Shown one piece after another: positions 21,346 through 27,679 of a DNA stretch of 27,679 nucleotides. The DNA comes from an uncultured Caryophanales bacterium (GTDB lineage: Bacteria > Bacillota_I > Bacilli_A > RF39 > UBA660), in the NCBI GenBank assembly GCA_947168625.1, contig CAMVMQ010000006.1, positions 1 to 27,679 of the forward strand, written 5' to 3'. Each line of letters opens with the position of its first letter. The stretch's first letter is position 1. The notes under the pieces are model-generated. The model was not told where the DNA came from. It made no database searches and saw only the letters and a program-made list of their open reading frames with translations. The translations under genes were made by a program, and so were the position numbers.

Positions 21346-22250
21346 TATTTACCTTCTTTCATATACTTTTCTTTGTAGTAAGGACAGAACCGATTACATG
21401 AACAATATTCCAAGCATTTTTTGTCTGTTCCTTCCCTAACTTCAATTTCATAAATATCAGGATATTTTTCTTCCAAATTTTTCAGATGAGCTTCTGCATC
21501 TTCTAAAGTATCATGTAATTTTGAAGCTGTTTTATTAGCCTTCTTCTTTACTGCATATTTAGTAGGCTCTCTCCATCTTTCTTCTTCACTGCACATAGGA
21601 AGTTCCTCATCTGGCTTGTTTTCGTTTGATTTAAGAGATAAAAACTTGTTATAGATAAATTCTTCTATTTCACTAAAATCTTTCTCTGTAAAGGCAAATT
21701 TTTCAACCCAGATAGGAAGTTTAGGATAATTAGCTTCTGTCTTTGATTTAGTCTTATTATGGTCTTTTATAAAAGCAATAGCTTCAGCCTTATCCATATC
21801 AAATCCCATATCCTTAACTGCCCAAGCATAGATAAGCATTTCTTTTCGCCAATCTTCAAAATCTTTATATATTATTTTCCATGCAGAACAAGTTTTCCAA
21901 TCAGTGATTGACTTATTTATTAAATCAATCATATCTGACCTACCACTTAAATAATAACCATCAAGTTCTTTAAAATATTTTCCCAAATCTACTTTTAATT
22001 TTTCTTCTTTAAATTGTCCACTATCTTCTTCTGAATTTTCTATAATACTATGTACTGCAATTCCAAAAATTAGCCAGCACATATCTGATACATCACTTTC
22101 AATTTGGTCGTTATATCTTCTTTCTAAAATTACCTGTCTTGTAGGCTTTAATATTGTGGTACAAGAATATTGATGTTCTGTAGGTTTATAATCGTTACTA
22201 ACTAATTCCACTAACTGTTTAGGAAGTCCAAGTTTATTTGTTATTTTCAT
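21345..22250 (-). CDS. PD-(D/E)XK nuclease, Cas4/exonuclease-like
   Basis: 301 residues. The nuclease core shows GIAVHSIIE (63-71), GRSD (103-106, D106) and ITDWKT (115-120, D117 and K119), the GxxD...DxK arrangement. A C-terminal cysteine cluster (C279, C283, C285, C289) with C30 near the N-terminus could bind an iron-sulfur cluster as in Cas4/AddB-type nucleases. In phages this enzyme pairs with an ssDNA annealing protein for recombination, and the ERF gene is directly upstream (16-base overlap). Confidence 0.75.
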   Translation of the reverse strand: MKITNKLGLPKQLVELVSNDYKPTEHQYSCTTILKPTRQVILERRYNDQIESDVSDMCWLIFGIAVHSIIENSEEDSGQFKEEKLKVDLGKYFKELDGYYLSGRSDMIDLINKSITDWKTCSAWKIIYKDFEDWRKEMLIYAWAVKDMGFDMDKAEAIAFIKDHNKTKSKTEANYPKLPIWVEKFAFTEKDFSEIEEFIYNKFLSLKSNENKPDEELPMCSEEERWREPTKYAVKKKANKTASKLHDTLEDAEAHLKNLEEKYPDIYEIEVREGTDKKCLEYCSCNRFCPYYKEKYMKEGK

Positions 22251-22842
22251 TAGCAGATTCTAATTTCTTTAAATATTCAATCATCACAGTAGCATTTTTC
22301 TTAGTTAGTTCTTTTGAAGAAGATACTTTTGCTTTAGCATACAATTTTTTCTTTTCTTCTTCTCCATTTGGTATTTTTCCAAAAAGCACATGAAGAAGTT
22401 TTATTTGTTCTTCTGTAATCATTTGCACTTTTTCTTTTTGTACCTTTGGATATTCATTAGTATCAGCATCTTTATTATCATCTAATTGCAATAATCCATT
22501 CAAAGCATATTTCCTAGCATAACTACTACTTGCCCCTGTTATTTGTGAAGAATCCATTCCTTTTTTAGTTTCTTCTTCTCTAGCACTAGCACTTACACTA
22601 ATACTTTCTCCACTATCTAAATCATAGAAGGTAGCAACTACATCAACATAATGTCTATTACCAACATAGTTTATTTTATCGCTACATGTAAGAAGGCAAT
22701 TATGTTTTTTACATATCGGTTTACTAGCTTCCATAATATCTTCACAGCTTCTAAAATTATAATTACCAAAAGTATTTCTTTGATTTTTAGGTACTTTTAA
22801 TTCTTGCTGTACTAAAAATAATTTGTTTAAAACATTTTTCAT
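22234..22842 (-). CDS. erf: ERF-family single-strand annealing protein
   Basis: 202 residues. The ERF domain covers about 3-125: NTFGNYNFRSCEDIMEASKP near the start, DVVATFYDLDSGESISVSA, and QITGASSSYARKYALNGLLQL followed by an acidic DDNKDAD. Family knowledge: ERF proteins are ring-forming annealases that pair complementary ssDNA for phage recombination or genome circularisation. The variable C-terminal part is helical and basic. It sits between a nuclease and SSB in a usual phage recombination cassette. Confidence 0.88.
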   Translation of the reverse strand: MKNVLNKLFLVQQELKVPKNQRNTFGNYNFRSCEDIMEASKPICKKHNCLLTCSDKINYVGNRHYVDVVATFYDLDSGESISVSASAREEETKKGMDSSQITGASSSYARKYALNGLLQLDDNKDADTNEYPKVQKEKVQMITEEQIKLLHVLFGKIPNGEEEKKKLYAKAKVSSSKELTKKNATVMIEYLKKLESANENNK

Positions 22843-22845
22843 TTA

Positions 22846-23097
22846 TTAATCCTCCACACTTACAGATACATTTGATTCAGTATTGGCTTTGTGAATCTTT
22901 TCTAGTGCTTTAGATTGTTTCAATGCTAATTTATAGTTTTTTCCTAAGCTATTTTTAATATTTTGATTAAGTTTAGATAGAAGAAATAAAACCATACTAG
23001 CATCTCCACTTACAGATACATTTGCATCACCGTTATTATATTTTATTTCTATTTTTACTTCGCCTTTTAGTATATCCATAAGATTACTAACACTCAT
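22846..23097 (-). CDS. Small hypothetical phage protein
   Basis: 83 residues. Starts MSVSNLMDILKGEVKIEIKY; then a beta segment (ANVSVSGDASMVLFLLSKL) and a helix; ends in an acidic SVSVED. Start is ATG 23097, since AAAGGA lies nine bases upstream; the in-frame TTG at 23121 lacks a site. Three bases before the ERF gene. No known family. Confidence 0.55.
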   Translation of the reverse strand: MSVSNLMDILKGEVKIEIKYNNGDANVSVSGDASMVLFLLSKLNQNIKNSLGKNYKLALKQSKALEKIHKANTESNVSVSVED

Positions 23098-23491
23098 TAT
23101 TTTCAGTCCTTTCTTTTTCAATTAATTCTTTTAAATCTTCATCACTATATTGTCTGTTGTTATAACTTGTTTGTAGTGATTTTTCTTTTTTCTTAAGTTC
23201 AGAAATTATAAAATCTCTATTTTCTAAACTTGCTAATCTATTTTTTATTTCATAGTATTTGCGACCAAGTTCTAAATCTTCTTTTACCTTCCTTCTAGTT
23301 ATTCTTATATCTTTTAATTCTTTAATAATTCTATAACAACCAAAAGTAGATATCTTATTATTTTCTATATAATGAAGTAAATCTTGAGTCTTTTCATCTA
23401 AAATACTTTGCTTGTCTGCTAGAGAATCAATATATTCATCTATTTCATTTAACTTCTCTATTGCCAGAACAATATTATTAATAAGTTCCAT
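23087..23491 (-). CDS. Coiled-coil hypothetical phage protein
   Basis: 134 residues, helical throughout. Two coiled-coil stretches (about 10-45 and 60-125), with KRKV and RRKVKEDLELGRKYYEIKNRL. Resembles Siphovirus 'Gp157'-type or other coil proteins in being next to recombination genes, but the match is not clear. It overlaps the next gene by 11 bases. Confidence 0.5.
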   Translation of the reverse strand: MELINNIVLAIEKLNEIDEYIDSLADKQSILDEKTQDLLHYIENNKISTFGCYRIIKELKDIRITRRKVKEDLELGRKYYEIKNRLASLENRDFIISELKKKEKSLQTSYNNRQYSDEDLKELIEKERTENNEC

Positions 23492-23505
23492 ATTAGACCT
23501 TTTCT

Positions 23506-23859
23506 CTAGTATTTAAATCCACTTGCTTCAATTCCTATTTTTGATAGTTCTCCTGCAACTTCTAATAAGATATTTGCTATAACAACAAGATCTTGTTGAT
23601 TTTCAACTATCTTTTTAGTAGCAATCATTTCATTTATAATTTTTAGTTTCACTAAAGGCATTTCAATTTTTTTAGTATAATCTTCATCACCATTAGAAAT
23701 TGTAGTGATTTGAATATTATCTAATTCTTCTTTAAATTTTTGAATATCACCAAAAACATAATACTGTGTTATAAAATTAAGTATCATTGATTTTTGCATT
23801 AAATCTCCAAAATTATCTTCTTCAAACATTTTTAATATTTTATCTTTTGTACTTGTCAT
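23506..23859 (-). CDS. Hypothetical phage protein
   Basis: 117 residues, mostly helical. No motif recognised: KMFEEDNFGDLMQKSMILNFITQYYV, then MPLVKLKIINEMIATKKI. It is part of the tightly packed early operon. Function unknown. Confidence 0.5.
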   Translation of the reverse strand: MTSTKDKILKMFEEDNFGDLMQKSMILNFITQYYVFGDIQKFKEELDNIQITTISNGDEDYTKKIEMPLVKLKIINEMIATKKIVENQQDLVVIANILLEVAGELSKIGIEASGFKY

Positions 23860-23877
23860 ATAAAATCCCCCATTTCA

Positions 23878-24423
23878 CTATTTATTAAATAAACTACTTA
23901 CCATATCATTAATTACTTCATCACTATTATTTGGATAAAGTATCTTCATAATTATTTTTGTTTCCTCTAGTGTATTTTTATCAATTATCTTATTTAAAAA
24001 GTTAATATAAAGTTTATCGAATTTATCATCTTCCATTACATAAAGAGCTTGCTTATTAATTTTGGCTCCAAAGTGCTTTTCACATTTATTACTTAAATAG
24101 TTTATAGCACTACATCTTGAATAATGTATTTCAAATCTTTGTATGGACACATCACAATGACACATAGGACACTCAACTATATAAGATGGAGTTGCACCCT
24201 TATTAAAACTTTTTATTAAATCATGTGTTAGATAATTGATTTTTGGTGGATAATCACCATATTCACCTTTAACATGAGAATCTAATTTTTTATTCAAATC
24301 TAAAATATCATAGTCTTTAAGTTGCTCATACCATTCATCAATTTTGAAATCATTAATATCAAAATCCTGATAATGAGCCTTTATTCTAGACATGAAATTA
24401 ATTAGTTCTTTCTTCTTCATCAT
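23878..24423 (-). CDS. Replication-associated protein with zinc-binding motif
   Basis: 181 residues from ATG 24423 (AGAGGAGAAG just before; the longer in-frame start lacks a site). The N-terminal helical domain (LINFMSRIKAHYQDFDINDF, DEWYEQLKDYDILDLNKKLDSHVKG) resembles phage helicase-loader/inhibitor N-termini such as G39P-type. A ligand set CPMCHCDV...H...C follows (CxxC, later H and C, about residues 86-104). It overlaps the replication organiser gene upstream by 26 bases. The function is inferred from similarity of pattern and place. Confidence 0.5.
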   Translation of the reverse strand: MMKKKELINFMSRIKAHYQDFDINDFKIDEWYEQLKDYDILDLNKKLDSHVKGEYGDYPPKINYLTHDLIKSFNKGATPSYIVECPMCHCDVSIQRFEIHYSRCSAINYLSNKCEKHFGAKINKQALYVMEDDKFDKLYINFLNKIIDKNTLEETKIIMKILYPNNSDEVINDMVSSLFNK

Positions 24424-25129
24424 CTTCTCCTCTTGCAAGAAATCGTTCAAATACTTCATTCATTTTTTCAGTAGAAGATTTATATCTTGGTTTTATATAT
24501 TTAATTTCATAGACATCTTTCCAACTATTCACAATAGACTGTTCTATCATTTTGATTTTTGTATCATCATCATAATTATTTAATTTCTTGATAAGAGAAT
24601 TTATGGCTCTATCACTATTAACAGCCTTAATTTTCTTTCTTAGTTGTAAAAACTCTATAAAAATATCATTCAATCCTTCATTCTCAAAATATTTTTTCTT
24701 TAATATTTCTTTTTTACAAATATTATTAACATTAACATTATCATTATCATTATCATTAACATTTACATTAACATTATCATTTACATTAACATTATCAGTT
24801 ATTTTTGTTATCGTTTGATATGACTTGTTATCTTTTGTTATAACATTTATAACACTGTTATCTTTTGTTATACTTTCCTTATTCCACCTTTTTTTCATGC
24901 CCTTTTTACCAGCTTCACTTCTTTTTTTCTTTTCACTTTCCCATTTCTCGGAGTCTAAATCCATTTGGCTATTTATAAAATTAAAAGCAATTCTAATATC
25001 ATCTTCTATTACAATATTGTTACCTAATCTATTCTCAAATAATGCTCTAAATAATCTTCCTAATTGTTCATTAGATAAATCACAAATAGATTTATATTGA
25101 CTGACATAAAATATAAAACTTTCTTTCAT
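24398..25129 (-). CDS. Phage replisome-organiser-like protein (DUF6291/DnaD-like) with Asn-Val/Asn-Asp repeat linker
   Basis: 243 residues. The N-terminal domain (FIFYVSQYKSICDLSNEQLGRLFRALFE, then IAFNFINSQMDLDSEKW) matches the DUF6291 family of phage proteins. A basic KKRSEAGKKGMKKRW region precedes a low-complexity linker of NV and ND pairs (about 112-136). The C-terminal ~90 residues (FIEFLQLRKKIKAVNSDRAINSLIKKLN, then SIVNSWKDVYE) match the phage DnaD-type C-terminus. It likely binds origin DNA and helps load the helicase. ATAACCTCC complement gives GGAGGTTAT before ATG. Confidence 0.7.
   Translation of the reverse strand: MKESFIFYVSQYKSICDLSNEQLGRLFRALFENRLGNNIVIEDDIRIAFNFINSQMDLDSEKWESEKKKRSEAGKKGMKKRWNKESITKDNSVINVITKDNKSYQTITKITDNVNVNDNVNVNVNDNDNDNVNVNNICKKEILKKKYFENEGLNDIFIEFLQLRKKIKAVNSDRAINSLIKKLNNYDDDTKIKMIEQSIVNSWKDVYEIKYIKPRYKSSTEKMNEVFERFLARGEDDEEERTN
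24719..24800 (-). repeat. Hexamer-period simple repeat in the replisome-organiser gene
   Basis: Alternating AATGTT (Asn-Val) and AATGAT (Asn-Asp) units on the minus strand encode the linker. Unit length six keeps the frame, so copy number can vary without a frameshift. Confidence 0.75.
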
Positions 25130-25158
25130 TATAACCTCCTGTAGTGATGTAGGTTATA

Positions 25159-25422
25159 TTAACCTTTGATTTCATTAAGAAGTTTTTCAGCTTCTTTTCT
25201 GGTATCTATTCCAGTATAATTTTCAAATAACTTTGGAGATATGTAATAACTCCATTTACCATTTTTAATTGCATTACCAATTGGCAATATTCCCTTTTGT
25301 AATCCTAACCTAACAAATTGAGGCGATTTATTCATAAGTTTAGCAACTAAAATTGGTGATAATTTATTTTTTAGCAAATATAATTCTATTGATTGCTCTA
25401 AAAAGCTTTTATCTTCCTCCAT
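25159..25422 (-). CDS. Small HTH protein, excisionase-like
   Basis: 87 residues. LSPILVAKLMNKSPQFVRLGLQKGILPIGNAIKNG (about 21-55) looks like a winged helix-turn-helix similar to MerR/excisionase domains, with KWSYYISPKLFENYTG as wing and C-terminal helix. It is the first leftward gene, divergent from the CI-like repressor, the typical place of Cro/Xis-type genes. It could regulate the early operon or direct excision. Its operators may be the palindromes at 25522-25603. Confidence 0.55.
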   Translation of the reverse strand: MEEDKSFLEQSIELYLLKNKLSPILVAKLMNKSPQFVRLGLQKGILPIGNAIKNGKWSYYISPKLFENYTGIDTRKEAEKLLNEIKG

Positions 25423-25521
25423 TTATCAGTTCCTTTCTTTGGCTTTATTTGTTGCAACATTTATTTAAGCCATATAGCCCTAATAAAAATTTATTAAAGC
25501 TATATCACTCAAATAAATATC

Positions 25522-25603
25522 AATTCAGTTAAACTGAATTTTAAATGTATTAAATTCATATTAACTAAAAATTTATTATAAAAAAATTTAGTTAAACTGA
25601 ATT
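25522..25603. promoter_or_regulatory. Two palindromic operators in the lysogeny control region
   Basis: AATTCAGTT-A-AACTGAATT (25522-25540) is a perfect palindrome. AATTTAGTT-A-AACTGAATT (25585-25603) differs by one base. The centres are 63 bases apart, about six helical turns. They lie between the leftward HTH gene and the rightward repressor gene, where CI/Cro-type operators are found. A half-like TTAACTAAA lies between them (25561-25569). Confidence 0.7.
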
Positions 25604-25725
25604 TAGTCAATAAAATTTTCTCTTCTCTTGATTTGAATATATCACACTGAAAAGTTAAATGTCAACAAAAATATTCATTAAATGTGTATTTTTTTTAATT
25701 TAATTCATAAATCATGTATTTTTTA

Positions 25726-25754
25726 TTGAAAAGTTTACCCTTTTATGCTATTAT
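25726..25754 (+). promoter_or_regulatory. Promoter of the CI-like repressor gene
   Basis: -35 TTGAAA at 25726-25731, a 17-base spacer and -10 TATTAT at 25749-25754. The start codon follows 29 bases later. Confidence 0.7.
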
Positions 25755-25782
25755 ATTTTGTGTAAATGAGGGAGGGATTGAA

Positions 25783-26163
25783 TTGAATTATAATAATTTT
25801 CAAAAGAATCTAAAGAAAGCTATGAATGATTGTAATATTAATCAGCAAAAACTTTCTAAAATTACAGGTATTCCTGCAAGTACAATAAATTCATACATAC
25901 AAGGTAAATTCTATCCTAGAAAAGGATATATGATTAAACTTGCAAATGCCCTAAAAGTAAGTCCATCATGGCTTGCTGGATATGATGATTTAATAGCAGA
26001 AGATGATAATTTTATAAAATTATATTCTTTGATCGATGATAAAAATCGTGAGCATATTATTGAAATTGTTAAAAGATTAAGTAATTATACTGAAAATGAA
26101 TTAATTGCATTTAATAATTTTCTTGATAATTATGAAAATTTCAAAAATGATGCAAAGAATTAA
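25783..26163 (+). CDS. CI-like XRE-family phage repressor (no peptidase domain)
   Basis: 126 residues from a TTG start, with GGGAGGGA just upstream. The in-frame ATG at 25714 would include the promoter. The HTH is at about 7-63: LKKAMNDCNINQQKLSKITG, PASTINSYIQGKFYPRKG, LANALKVSPSWLAGYDD. The remaining ~60 residues are helical (dimerisation), not the LexA-like autoproteolysis domain. It would keep the prophage silent by binding the nearby palindromes. Confidence 0.8.
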   Translation: MNYNNFQKNLKKAMNDCNINQQKLSKITGIPASTINSYIQGKFYPRKGYMIKLANALKVSPSWLAGYDDLIAEDDNFIKLYSLIDDKNREHIIEIVKRLSNYTENELIAFNNFLDNYENFKNDAKN

Positions 26164-26290
26164 TATCTTCGGTCAAGAACAGGTATTATAGCTCATTTTA
26201 TGAAAAAGCAATAATAAAAGTTATTAACAATCAAATAGAAGTTACGAAAATTATTTTTTATCGCTTAAACATCATTTTCAAGTGATAAAA

Positions 26291-26358
26291 AAGGAGACTA
26301 GCTTTTACAAGCCAGTCTCAGAGTGTACTAAAATCTTGGCAGACCTTAAGTACACTCT
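26291..26358 (+). promoter_or_regulatory. Hairpins and promoter upstream of the integrase
   Basis: Hairpin 1: GAGACT-A-GCTT pairs with AAGC-C-AGTCTC around a TTAC loop (26293-26317 region). Hairpin 2: GAGTGTACT/AGTACACTC encloses TTGGCA, a good -35. Seventeen bases later is TATTAT (-10) just after the second arm. So a 9-bp inverted repeat overlaps the promoter, suggesting a repressor site, or the hairpins end readthrough from the repressor gene. About 60 bases follow before the integrase start. Confidence 0.5.
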
Positions 26359-26415
26359 TATTATAGCATACTTGATTATAGAAAATCAAGACAAAATAAT
26401 AGGAGGAATTTTTTA

Positions 26416-27477
26416 ATGGGAAATCAAATAAAAAGAAAAAAGAGAATAAAGAATAAAAATGGGAATGGACTAGGAAGTATTATCTATTTAGGTAATAGCA
26501 GAAAAAACTGTTATGGAATTAGAGTTACAGTCGGATGGACAAAAGATGGAAAGCAGATTAGAAAGTATATCGGATATGCCAATTCAAAAAACGAAGCCGA
26601 GAAAATACGTTCTAAATATTTGTTAGAGCCGAATAATGCTTCTTTTGATACAATAACATTTGAGGAACTTTACGAAAAATGGTTAGAAGATGAAAAGAAA
26701 TTGCAAGAAAAAGCCAAAAATGGTGAAAATGTTAAAGCACTATCAAAAAAAGGATTAAGTAGATATACAGGAGTTCATAAAAATTATTATAAAACATTAT
26801 ATAACAGAAAATTTAATTCCATAACAAATTATGATATTCAAGCAATTGTTGATTCATGCACCGCTGGATATTATACAAAAAGTGATATTAAAGGATTATT
26901 TAAAAAAATGAATGATTACTTAGAATCCAAAAAATCAACAAATACAAAATATATTAATATTGGAGTAGAAGAAAAATCAGATATGCACAAACCTTTTACA
27001 GATGAAGAAATTAAAATACTTTGGGAAAATAGTAATTATGAATATGCAGAGCCAATATTAATTCAAATATATGCAGGATTAAGACCATCAGAATTATTAT
27101 CAATTAAAGATATTCATTTAGAAGAAAAGTATATGATTGGTGGAATAAAAACAGAAGCAGGAATAAATAGAACTATTCCAATACATGATAAAATTATTCC
27201 TTTAGTTGAAAAATGGCTCTCATCAGGAAAACTAAATATTAGTTATCCAACATATTATAAACATTTTAAAAAAACAATTGACACATTAGGTATAGACAAA
27301 GAACATAAACCACACGATTGCAGACATACAACTGCTACTCTACTCGATAGATACCATGCAAATGATATTTGTGTTAAATTAATTCTTGGACATGAAATAG
27401 ATGACATTACAAAAGGTACTTATACACATAAAACAAATCGTGAATTAATTGATACAATTAATTTAATTAGTGTATAA
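26416..27477 (+). CDS. int: Tyrosine recombinase (phage integrase)
   Basis: 353 residues. An N-terminal arm-binding domain (YGIRVTVGWTKDGKQIRKYIGYANSKNEAEKI) is followed by a core-binding domain (~75-185) and a catalytic domain (~190-353). Catalytic residues visible: R223 (AGLRPSELL), K245 region (GGIKTEAG), H300 and R303 (HDCRH), H326 (LGHE) and Y336 (GTYTHK). All are intact. It catalyses integration into, and with an accessory protein excision from, a tRNA gene; the tRNA-Met fragment downstream is the likely site. AGGAGG lies before ATG. Confidence 0.93.
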   Translation: MGNQIKRKKRIKNKNGNGLGSIIYLGNSRKNCYGIRVTVGWTKDGKQIRKYIGYANSKNEAEKIRSKYLLEPNNASFDTITFEELYEKWLEDEKKLQEKAKNGENVKALSKKGLSRYTGVHKNYYKTLYNRKFNSITNYDIQAIVDSCTAGYYTKSDIKGLFKKMNDYLESKKSTNTKYINIGVEEKSDMHKPFTDEEIKILWENSNYEYAEPILIQIYAGLRPSELLSIKDIHLEEKYMIGGIKTEAGINRTIPIHDKIIPLVEKWLSSGKLNISYPTYYKHFKKTIDTLGIDKEHKPHDCRHTTATLLDRYHANDICVKLILGHEIDDITKGTYTHKTNRELIDTINLISV

Positions 27478-27491
27478 AATATTTTTTTGTG

Positions 27492-27508
27492 GGCTACGCG
27501 TAGGCTAC
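27492..27508. repeat. Short direct repeat/palindrome next to the integrase gene
   Basis: GGCTAC occurs at 27492-27497 and 27503-27508, sharing a CTACGCGTAG palindrome (27494-27503). It is GC-rich in an AT-rich setting. This may be an arm-type integrase site, as these are short direct repeats near att. Confidence 0.4.
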
Positions 27509-27563
27509 ACTATCTAAATCTATCCACTTTTAAAGAATATTGAAAATATACAATCTATTCGTA

Positions 27564-27598
27564 ATCCCTTATATTATAAGGGATTTAACATTTTTTTA
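27564..27598 (+). terminator. Terminator after the integrase gene
   Basis: AATCCCTTA (27564-27572) pairs with TAAGGGATT (27578-27586), followed by TTTTTTT at 27592-27598. Confidence 0.75.
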
Positions 27599-27610
27599 TC
27601 ATCATACTTT

Positions 27611-27678
27611 GCTCTGTTGGCTAGAGCGATCGGTTCATACCCGATAGGTCGTGGGTTCGACCCCCTCTCTCGCTACCA
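27611..27678 (+). tRNA. tRNA-Met (CAT) 3' part without acceptor 5' strand; likely attR
   Basis: D-arm GCTC/GAGC (27611 onward), anticodon arm ATCGG-TTCATAC-CCGAT (anticodon CAT), T-arm GTGGG-TTCGACC-CCCTC with one U-U mismatch, then acceptor 3' strand TCTCGCT, discriminator A and CCA (27676-27678). The bases before 27611 do not pair with TCTCGCT, so the acceptor 5' strand is missing. It is therefore a truncated copy at the phage-host junction; the complete gene should be at the other end of the element, outside this window. Confidence 0.7.
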
Positions 27679-27679
27679 A

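Noticed and set aside
24719..24800. CRISPR or iteron array
   Set aside because: Six-base units in frame coding Asn-Val/Asn-Asp; no spacers. A coding simple repeat.
1..27679. Alternative genetic code with TGA as Trp (Mycoplasma type)
   Set aside because: Many genes end in TGA within ATGA/GTGA overlaps and Trp is encoded by TGG throughout.

Overview
The window is low-GC DNA from a Firmicutes/Mollicutes-type bacterium, probably a gut lineage. It is very AT-rich, has strong Shine-Dalgarno sites (AGGAGG), extended -10 promoters (TGnTATAAT) and short overlapping genes. TGA is used as a stop (many ATGA and GTGA overlaps), so this is the standard code and not a Mycoplasma code. Most of the window is a prophage or prophage-derived element. 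Its right end is visible: a tyrosine integrase (26416-27477), a terminator, then the 3' part of a tRNA-Met gene (27611-27678) with no matching 5' half, as expected for an attR. No matching tRNA is seen further left, so the element continues past the left edge or has lost that end.

Layout: (1) 1-6500, minus strand: two small operons of envelope and signalling genes (hybrid histidine-kinase-like protein without its phospho-histidine, PlsC-type acyltransferase; membrane-anchored XRE regulator with an acyltransferase-3 protein) and two unknown proteins. They could be cargo or host-derived. (2) 6573-10270, minus: large terminase, several tiny genes, HTH proteins, and a winged-helix RepL-like protein. 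No portal, capsid or tail gene follows the terminase. (3) 10271-11187: a 0.9-kb non-coding region with four iteron-like repeats, an AT-rich tract, a strong rightward promoter and a structured leader. (4) 11203-14724, plus: small acidic proteins typical of mobile elements, an OB-fold protein, a clamp-like protein and a serine recombinase. (5) 14747-16172, minus: TerS-like protein and RusA. (6) 16214-19700, minus: the Ro-like RNA locus. (7) 19684-25422, minus: phage early genes (SSB, PD-(D/E)XK nuclease, ERF annealase, replication proteins). (8) 25500-27600, plus: operators, CI-like repressor, integrase.

The most interesting locus is 16214-18600. A TROVE/DUF2828-type protein (Ro60-like, with a complete MIDAS) is followed by a 45-residue lysine-rich protein, then by four tandem non-coding units, a true tRNA-Gln and a terminator, all on the minus strand. 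Each unit is closed by a 7-9 bp long-range stem, and directly inside the 5' arm each has the same motif, ACAGCA. Two units carry tRNA-like cores with no acceptor stem and no CCA. This is the architecture of bacterial Y RNAs (Ro-binding stem plus tRNA-mimic module), here apparently as a four-member array beside its protein partner and a small basic protein. The other genes read as an ordinary, possibly defective, siphophage-like early region.
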